Position numbers and translations under genes: made by a program. The notes beneath the pieces are model-generated. The model searched no databases, had not been told where the DNA came from, and saw only the letters and a list, made by a program, of their open reading frames with translations. From Paenibacillus sp. Soil766 (lineage in GTDB: Bacteria; Bacillota; Bacilli; Paenibacillales; NBRC-103111), in NCBI RefSeq assembly GCF_001428105.1, contig NZ_LMSJ01000010.1:49629-113628 (forward strand): DNA of 64,000 nt, given 5' to 3'. This document shows positions 59,160-64,000 of this stretch, in pieces (the stretch's first letter is position 1; the number at the start of each line of letters is the position of its first letter).

Positions 59160-62100
59160 CTATCTCTGCCGCTTCTTGCTACCATCGCAGTCGTCGCTCC
59201 GGCGACGACTGCCCTTGGCGAGCGCGTTCACGCCGCTCGCCCAATCCATGCCGCTGCGCTCCGCAGCAGCGCCACCGCCACCACCCGCTTGGGCTTCGCC
59301 CCCAAGCGAAACGCCGCGCTTGCCTTCGCCGCCGCGACTAACCCCGCTGTCAGTCCGCCCTGCGCCGACTGACTGCAACCGCTGGCGCAAGCTGCCGCCA
59401 TCGCCAATCTTACCGCCTTTGTCGCGCTTGTCGCTCCAAGGCTTACTACCACCCTTGCCGCGGCGCGATTTCCCTTGACCTGCTGCATTACCTTGGAAGG
59501 CTCCACCTTGCCCTTCGCCAGTTCCAATGCCAGCAATGTGCTCTGCTTTGCCATCTCCACTTCCAGCAAAGCCCCCATCTATTCCTTGGCCTTTTCTGCC
59601 TTGTCCTTGACCTCTTCTCCCTTTTCCTTGCCCCTGAGCACTTCCTTGATCTTGTCCCTGGCCTTGACCTTGCCATTGCCCCTGGTCTTCACCTTGACCT
59701 CTTCCTTGGCCGCCTCTACCCCTAGATCTTCTACGACCTTGCTCTGTTCCTGCCGCGCCTTCTGTACCAACAGCGCCTACGGCAGCTCCACGAGCAGCCA
59801 TTTCAATCCGCCGAGCCGCACCAGTATTGGCACGCCCACGCTTCTTCCCTTGACCTGTCCCTGAGTCTCCGCGTTTCACTGGATTACCTGTTGCCTGATT
59901 CCCAGAAGCATCGCTCTTATTCGTGCCCTCTCCTTGCCCAACCACGGGCTGTGCCTTCGCAAAGCCGCCTTTCCCTTTGTAACCGCCCTTACCCTTGTCT
60001 GATCTGCCGTCCGATCTACCCCTGCCTCTATCGGATCCGCCCGTATCTTTTCCACCGCGGAAACCTTTAAATCCACCTGAACCCTTGAACTTGCCTCCAC
60101 CACCGCCGCCGCGGTTAAATCCGCCCTCTTTGCGAGGCTTCATATCCAACAATTCAAAGTCAATCGTATGATCTTCCATACTCACGCGTGCAACACGCAC
60201 TTTAATGCTGTCGCCGAGTCGATAGATTTTGGAGGTACGCTCACCAATTAGTGCATGCTGTTTCTCATGATGGTTGTAATAATCGTCAGTCAAATCGCTC
60301 AAACGAATTAAACCCTCAACCGTGTTGTCCAACTCAATGAACATACCGAATCCCGTCACACTCGAGATAATACCCTCGAACTCTTCACCGACTTTATCCA
60401 ACATGTACTGTGCTTTCTTTAACGCTTCTGTATCACGTTCTGCATCGACAGCAACGCGCTCACGCTCGGAAGATTGCTGGGCAATATCATTCATACGCGA
60501 AGCTAAATAATCATGGCGTTTATCTGGAAGAGTTCCACCGTTCTCCAACACTTCACGAATAACACGATGGATAACCAAATCCGGATAACGACGAATCGGC
60601 GATGTAAAATGGGAATAAAACTCCGCTGCCAATCCAAAATGCCCCAAACTCTGCGCATCATACTTGGCCTGCTTCATCGAGCGCAGCATGACTTTACTAA
60701 TCACGCCTTCTTCCGGTGATCCCTTAATATCTTCTAATAATGCCTGCAAGGAACGCGCATGAATCGCCCCACCCTTACCGCCGCGCATCGCATAGCCGAA
60801 GGTCGTTACGAACTCCATGAAGTTCATCAATTTCTCGGAATCTGGATCCTCATGCACCCGATACAAGAACGGCACTTTCAACCATGTGAAATGCTCAGCA
60901 ACCGTCTCATTTGCGGCTAGCATGAACTCTTCGATCATCATCTCGGCGACGGAGCGCTCTCTTTTAACAATATCGGTTGGCTTGCCGTCAGCATCTACAA
61001 GGATTTTGGACTCTTCAAAATCGAAATCAATCGCGCCGCGCTTCATCCGTCTGGAACGCAGTCTAGCTGCCAGCTCTTCCATGCGTTTGAAGTCTTCCAT
61101 TAAATACGCGTATTTCTCTGCGATTTCTGGTTCTGCCTCACCTGTCAGCAACTTACGTACATTCGTATAGGTCATTCGTTCTTTTGTTTTGATTACACTC
61201 GTGAAAATCTCATGATTAACAACTTTCAAATCTTGGTCAAATTCCATTTCACAAGACATAGTCAGTCGATCCACTTGCGGGTTCAACGAACAAATCCCGT
61301 TCGATAAACGGTGCGGCAGCATCGGGATCACACGATCAGTCAAATACACCGAACAACCACGATTGTAAGCCTCAATATCAAGCGCTGTACCTTCTCGCAC
61401 ATAGTAACTTACATCAGCAATATGCACGCCAAGTCGAACGTTGCCATTTTCCAACAGCTCCACATTGACCGCATCATCCAAATCCTTCGCATCTTCACCA
61501 TCGATCGTCACAATAGTTTTCCCACGAAGATCACGACGACCTTGCCCGATGATTTCTTCTTCTGTAATCGAATCTGGTGCGGCATCTGCCTCCGCCAAAA
61601 CGTCCGCTTGGAAAGCCTCAGGCAATTGATGTTGCCGAATAATAGCCAAAATATCTACACCCGGATCATCCTTATGACCCAGAATCTCAATCACTTCACC
61701 CTCAGCCGCGGAACGCCCTTCCGGATAGTTCACGATCTTCACAACGACCTTCTGACCTGAGACGGCTCCCATAAAAGCATGCTGCGGGATGAAAATATCT
61801 CTCGTCATCCGTTTATCATCCGCAATGACGAACGCATACGTTTCTTGGCTTTGAAAAACACCAACAATTTGCGAGTTCGCGCGTGTAATTACACGTACAA
61901 CTTCCCCTTCTAAACGACCACCGCCTTGACTGCGAGAAGTGATTTTCACAAAAACGATATCACCGTTCATCGCGGTATTCAGGTCGTGTGCATTGATATA
62001 TACATCCGGGTGCTCACGGTCCTCAGGAATGAGGAATGCAAAACCTTTCGCATGAGCCTGTAGCTTGCCTCGTACCAAATTCATCCGTTCCGGAACGCCA

Positions 62101-62285
62101 TAACGATCATTCGGGCTTCTTACGATATGACCGCCTTCTTCTAATTGATTGAGCATTTTGATAAAATCTTTAAACTCATTCGCGCTTCCTATTCCAAAAT
62201 GCTTCTCAAGCTCTTTATAGGACATAGGCTTATACGCCTCTTCTTGCATCAAACTAATAATCTCTTTGTCTGTTATCATACTCAC
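59160..62285 (-). CDS. rnr: ribonuclease R with extra-long low-complexity C-terminus
   Basis: 1041 residues; GTG start with AAGAAGGTG 7 bases upstream (ATG two codons later possible). Helix-turn-helix start (MSYKELEKHFGI), cold-shock domains (RGKLQAHAKGFAFLIPE), RNB catalytic domain with GEDAKDLDDAVNVE and the DxxxxxD acidic cluster (about 260-590), S1 domain (GEEFEGIISSVTGFGMFIEL, about 640-720). Usual RNase R ends near 720-780. Here about 300 further residues follow, first GGGGGGKFKGSGGFKG and RGRGRSDGRSDKGKGGYKG, then QGQGQ/GRRGQGQG repeats. It degrades structured RNA 3' to 5', including tmRNA-tagged messages. Confidence 0.95.
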   Translation of the reverse strand: MSMITDKEIISLMQEEAYKPMSYKELEKHFGIGSANEFKDFIKMLNQLEEGGHIVRSPNDRYGVPERMNLVRGKLQAHAKGFAFLIPEDREHPDVYINAHDLNTAMNGDIVFVKITSRSQGGGRLEGEVVRVITRANSQIVGVFQSQETYAFVIADDKRMTRDIFIPQHAFMGAVSGQKVVVKIVNYPEGRSAAEGEVIEILGHKDDPGVDILAIIRQHQLPEAFQADVLAEADAAPDSITEEEIIGQGRRDLRGKTIVTIDGEDAKDLDDAVNVELLENGNVRLGVHIADVSYYVREGTALDIEAYNRGCSVYLTDRVIPMLPHRLSNGICSLNPQVDRLTMSCEMEFDQDLKVVNHEIFTSVIKTKERMTYTNVRKLLTGEAEPEIAEKYAYLMEDFKRMEELAARLRSRRMKRGAIDFDFEESKILVDADGKPTDIVKRERSVAEMMIEEFMLAANETVAEHFTWLKVPFLYRVHEDPDSEKLMNFMEFVTTFGYAMRGGKGGAIHARSLQALLEDIKGSPEEGVISKVMLRSMKQAKYDAQSLGHFGLAAEFYSHFTSPIRRYPDLVIHRVIREVLENGGTLPDKRHDYLASRMNDIAQQSSERERVAVDAERDTEALKKAQYMLDKVGEEFEGIISSVTGFGMFIELDNTVEGLIRLSDLTDDYYNHHEKQHALIGERTSKIYRLGDSIKVRVARVSMEDHTIDFELLDMKPRKEGGFNRGGGGGGKFKGSGGFKGFRGGKDTGGSDRGRGRSDGRSDKGKGGYKGKGGFAKAQPVVGQGEGTNKSDASGNQATGNPVKRGDSGTGQGKKRGRANTGAARRIEMAARGAAVGAVGTEGAAGTEQGRRRSRGRGGQGRGQGEDQGQWQGQGQGQDQGSAQGQGKGRRGQGQGRKGQGIDGGFAGSGDGKAEHIAGIGTGEGQGGAFQGNAAGQGKSRRGKGGSKPWSDKRDKGGKIGDGGSLRQRLQSVGAGRTDSGVSRGGEGKRGVSLGGEAQAGGGGGAAAERSGMDWASGVNALAKGSRRRSDDCDGSKKRQR

Positions 62286-62530
62286 TCATTTCACCTTCTT
62301 GTTGTTGTTGAACTAAGCATTCTCTATCGCCGTATCCATTTCCTTCACTCCATAGTATGCCACTTCCAAGGAAAGGATAAACGCCATTCATGTCCATCTT
62401 CTCACCCTTGCTCACACACCGTATCGGCGTTTTGGTATACGCACATGACTCCTCATTTTATATGGAGATTAGTGTCCCCAGCACATGCCCATACCAATCA
62501 GTCTATCCGGTAAGCACTTGCTTAAAATGA

Positions 62531-62562
62531 AAAAACAGCAGGAGTATAGTTCCCCTGCTGTT
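62531..62562 (-). terminator. terminator between secG and rnr
   Basis: AACAGCAGGgg-AACTATACT-CCTGCTGTT followed by T6 on the minus strand, 16 bp behind the secG stop. Confidence 0.85.
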
Positions 62563-62577
62563 ATCGTTTTATGTGTG

Positions 62578-62814
62578 TTAGCTCTTCACTACGTAGGCTA
62601 CGACAATGGAAAGAATAAAAAATGCAGCAGCAAGCCCCATCGTTGCACGAGACAAAAATAGTTCCAAACCACGAGCTTTTTGTTTACCAAATAAGTGTTC
62701 TGCGCCACCGGAAATGGCACCGGACAAGCCTGCGCTTTTCCCTTTTTGTAAAAGGACAATCGCGATTAATCCAACCGAAGCTATGATTAACAAAATTTTC
62801 ATAAAGATTAACAT
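62578..62814 (-). CDS. secG: preprotein translocase subunit SecG
   Basis: 78 residues, two transmembrane helices (about 3-20 and 55-75) with the conserved loop [37 protein letters not shown] before the ATG. Part of the SecYEG channel. It opens the secG-rnr-smpB-ssrA block. Confidence 0.95.
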   Translation of the reverse strand: MLIFMKILLIIASVGLIAIVLLQKGKSAGLSGAISGGAEHLFGKQKARGLELFLSRATMGLAAAFFILSIVVAYVVKS

Positions 62815-62928
62815 ATTAGCACCCCAATTGCCTATTCTTTGCCTTATACAACTAGCATAAATATTCTAACATAGTTCGTCCAGGAACACAACAAAGCCAA
62901 TCACGCCAATCCAAAACATTTAAATAAC

Positions 62929-63624
62929 TTATCTCCACTCCGCAAGTGCAGTCATTTTATCAAATAAGGGCTCGAATTCTTCTTTCATATCCTCTGGTAC
63001 AGGAATCAAGGGAAGCCCGAAGCTTCTTGAGATCACTTGCCCCATTGTAAGGTTGCCCAAGTGATTGACATGCAACCAGTCCCGCATTAGCTTCTCGTAA
63101 TCTTCTGGATGCCTCCGGTATAACGGCTCAAAAAAAGTATACTGATCGACTAACTGCAACCCCATTTCTCTAGAGAGGTCTCTGTTCGCCTGCATATTCG
63201 CTTGGAATCGCTCTTCGAAATGAAGTGGTCCTTGATGGTAGATAGGGCAATAATAGGTTTGAAGCACAGGGATCGCATGATATCCACGAATCAGCGAACA
63301 AATTGTCCTTAACCGCTCGGTATACAGCTCGACTGGCATTTCCCTAACTGCATCGTTACCCCCGATGGTCACAATGACAAGCGAAGGCTGAATAGGCTTC
63401 ACATCTCGCTCGATTCGATCGAGCAACTCTATGGTTGTTTCACCGCCAATTCCTAAATTAGTAATAGTAACATGTTTACCTATTTCATTCCTCAAATTGA
63501 TATGGAACCAATCTACCCAGTTATGTCTGCCATTATTAACAAATGATAATTCTGTATTGCTAGAACCGAATGCACAGATTCGAAAAGCTTGATCCGTTTG
63601 CTTCACCCACTGTTGGATCGTCAT
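62929..63624 (-). CDS. SGNH/GDSL hydrolase
   Basis: 231 residues from ATG 63624 (GGGGGAGG 9 bases upstream; the longer frame overlaps the next gene). The SGNH family blocks are present: block I reads ICAFGSSNTE (FGSS instead of GDSL), block III IVTIGGNDA, block V DWLHVNHLGN with Asp and His of the triad. No signal peptide, so probably cytoplasmic esterase or deacetylase. The substrate is unknown. Confidence 0.87.
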   Translation of the reverse strand: MTIQQWVKQTDQAFRICAFGSSNTELSFVNNGRHNWVDWFHINLRNEIGKHVTITNLGIGGETTIELLDRIERDVKPIQPSLVIVTIGGNDAVREMPVELYTERLRTICSLIRGYHAIPVLQTYYCPIYHQGPLHFEERFQANMQANRDLSREMGLQLVDQYTFFEPLYRRHPEDYEKLMRDWLHVNHLGNLTMGQVISRSFGLPLIPVPEDMKEEFEPLFDKMTALAEWR

Positions 63625-63640
63625 CGTAATCATCCTCCCC

Positions 63641-63997
63641 CTAAGATAGTAGTAAAATCGAACCGCCAACGATAGGAACCATAACCATGGCTGGCTTTAG
63701 GTAATAGCTGGGCACTCGTTTCGTGAATTTCGCCCCTAAGTATGAGCCAAGCATGATACTTACTGCCACCTGTGCCAGTAACTGCAAATCCAAATACCCC
63801 ATTTGATAAAAGCCCATTCCCCCACTCCATGCAATTGGAATAATGATGAGCATTGTTGTCCCTGCAGCACGCCTCACAGACATACCGAGTAACGCCATCA
63901 ATCCAATTTGAATAAACGGGGTCGATCCGATACCAAAAACGCCAGATAGAATCCCCGTCAGAAGCCCTAAGCCAATAGCGGAAACCCAAAACCTCAC
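63641..63997 (-). CDS. TSUP-family (TauE/SafE) permease, partial
   Basis: 119 codons up to the window edge. Hydrophobic, with the TSUP half-repeat GLLTGILSGVFGIGSTPFIQI, RRAAGTTMLIII and the closing GSYLGAKFTKRVPSYYLKP. A full TSUP is about 240-270 residues in two such halves, so the 5' half probably lies beyond the right edge; the GTG at 63997 is most likely internal. Its stop is 17 bp from the start of the hydrolase gene, so the two are probably co-transcribed. Confidence 0.8.
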   Translation of the reverse strand: MRFWVSAIGLGLLTGILSGVFGIGSTPFIQIGLMALLGMSVRRAAGTTMLIIIPIAWSGGMGFYQMGYLDLQLLAQVAVSIMLGSYLGAKFTKRVPSYYLKPAMVMVPIVGGSILLLS

Positions 63998-64000
63998 ACC

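Overview
The window looks like a chromosomal piece of a Paenibacillus-type Gram-positive bacterium (Bacillota). The reasons are the conserved secG-rnr-smpB-ssrA block, strong GGAGG-type ribosome binding sites, S-layer homology (SLH) proteins, a rhamnogalacturonan lyase, Rhs/YD-repeat giants, a Fur-boxed ferredoxin-NADP reductase and many simple Rho-independent terminators. Assignment is by reading protein families and motifs; nothing was searched against a database.

Layout. 1-790: the 5' part of a group II intron (minus strand, running off the left edge), inserted directly behind a terminator. 837-8860: CcdC-like membrane protein, Fur-controlled flavoprotein, a two-component system (TCS1) divergent from a secreted protein, an MFS transporter, and an SNase/Excalibur lipoprotein. 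8654-11154: a second two-component system (TCS2) and a small target gene. 11843-12512: an AbrB-type antitoxin with a Doc toxin. 12558-20531: DUF2334/FG-GAP protein, a redox cluster (HxlR, NmrA-type quinone reductase, FrnE-type DsbA), an ArsR operon with three SRPBCC proteins, a small conserved protein and a diguanylate cyclase. 20849-26839: a second diguanylate cyclase, a MerR-like mini-protein, a PL11 lyase and an unknown protein. 26887-30919: two TerD-family genes, a decayed siderophore-binding protein, and an ECF41 sigma factor divergent from its carboxymuconolactone decarboxylase partner. 31113-33863: chemoreceptor and a pair of unknown genes. 34135-55356: three surface-protein genes (SLH giant of 2552 aa, YD/FN3/SLH protein of 567 aa, Rhs giant of 3685 aa) with an IS3 remnant between them. 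55808-58056: recombinase fragment, AraC remnant fused to a DUF6463 gene, a tmRNA-3'-end-like duplicate and an HNH nuclease, which together look like the worn edge of an element that used ssrA as its integration site. 58056-64000: ssrA, smpB, rnr (with a roughly 300-residue low-complexity tail), secG, an SGNH hydrolase and part of a TSUP permease.

The strongest new observations concern regulation and mobile DNA. Both two-component systems have direct-repeat operators with the same geometry (7-mer, 4-nt spacer, 7-mer, 9 nt to a -10 box), and these point to small or secreted target genes. The ECF41 partner promoter is visible with exact 16-nt spacing. Two families of structured intergenic repeats, and one terminator hairpin used five times, recur across the left half. 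The Rhs giant carries two separate seven-repeat modules that should each fold as a seven-bladed propeller, and no immunity gene is visible behind its toxin-like tip. A second tmRNA 3' end lies 0.8 kb downstream of ssrA.
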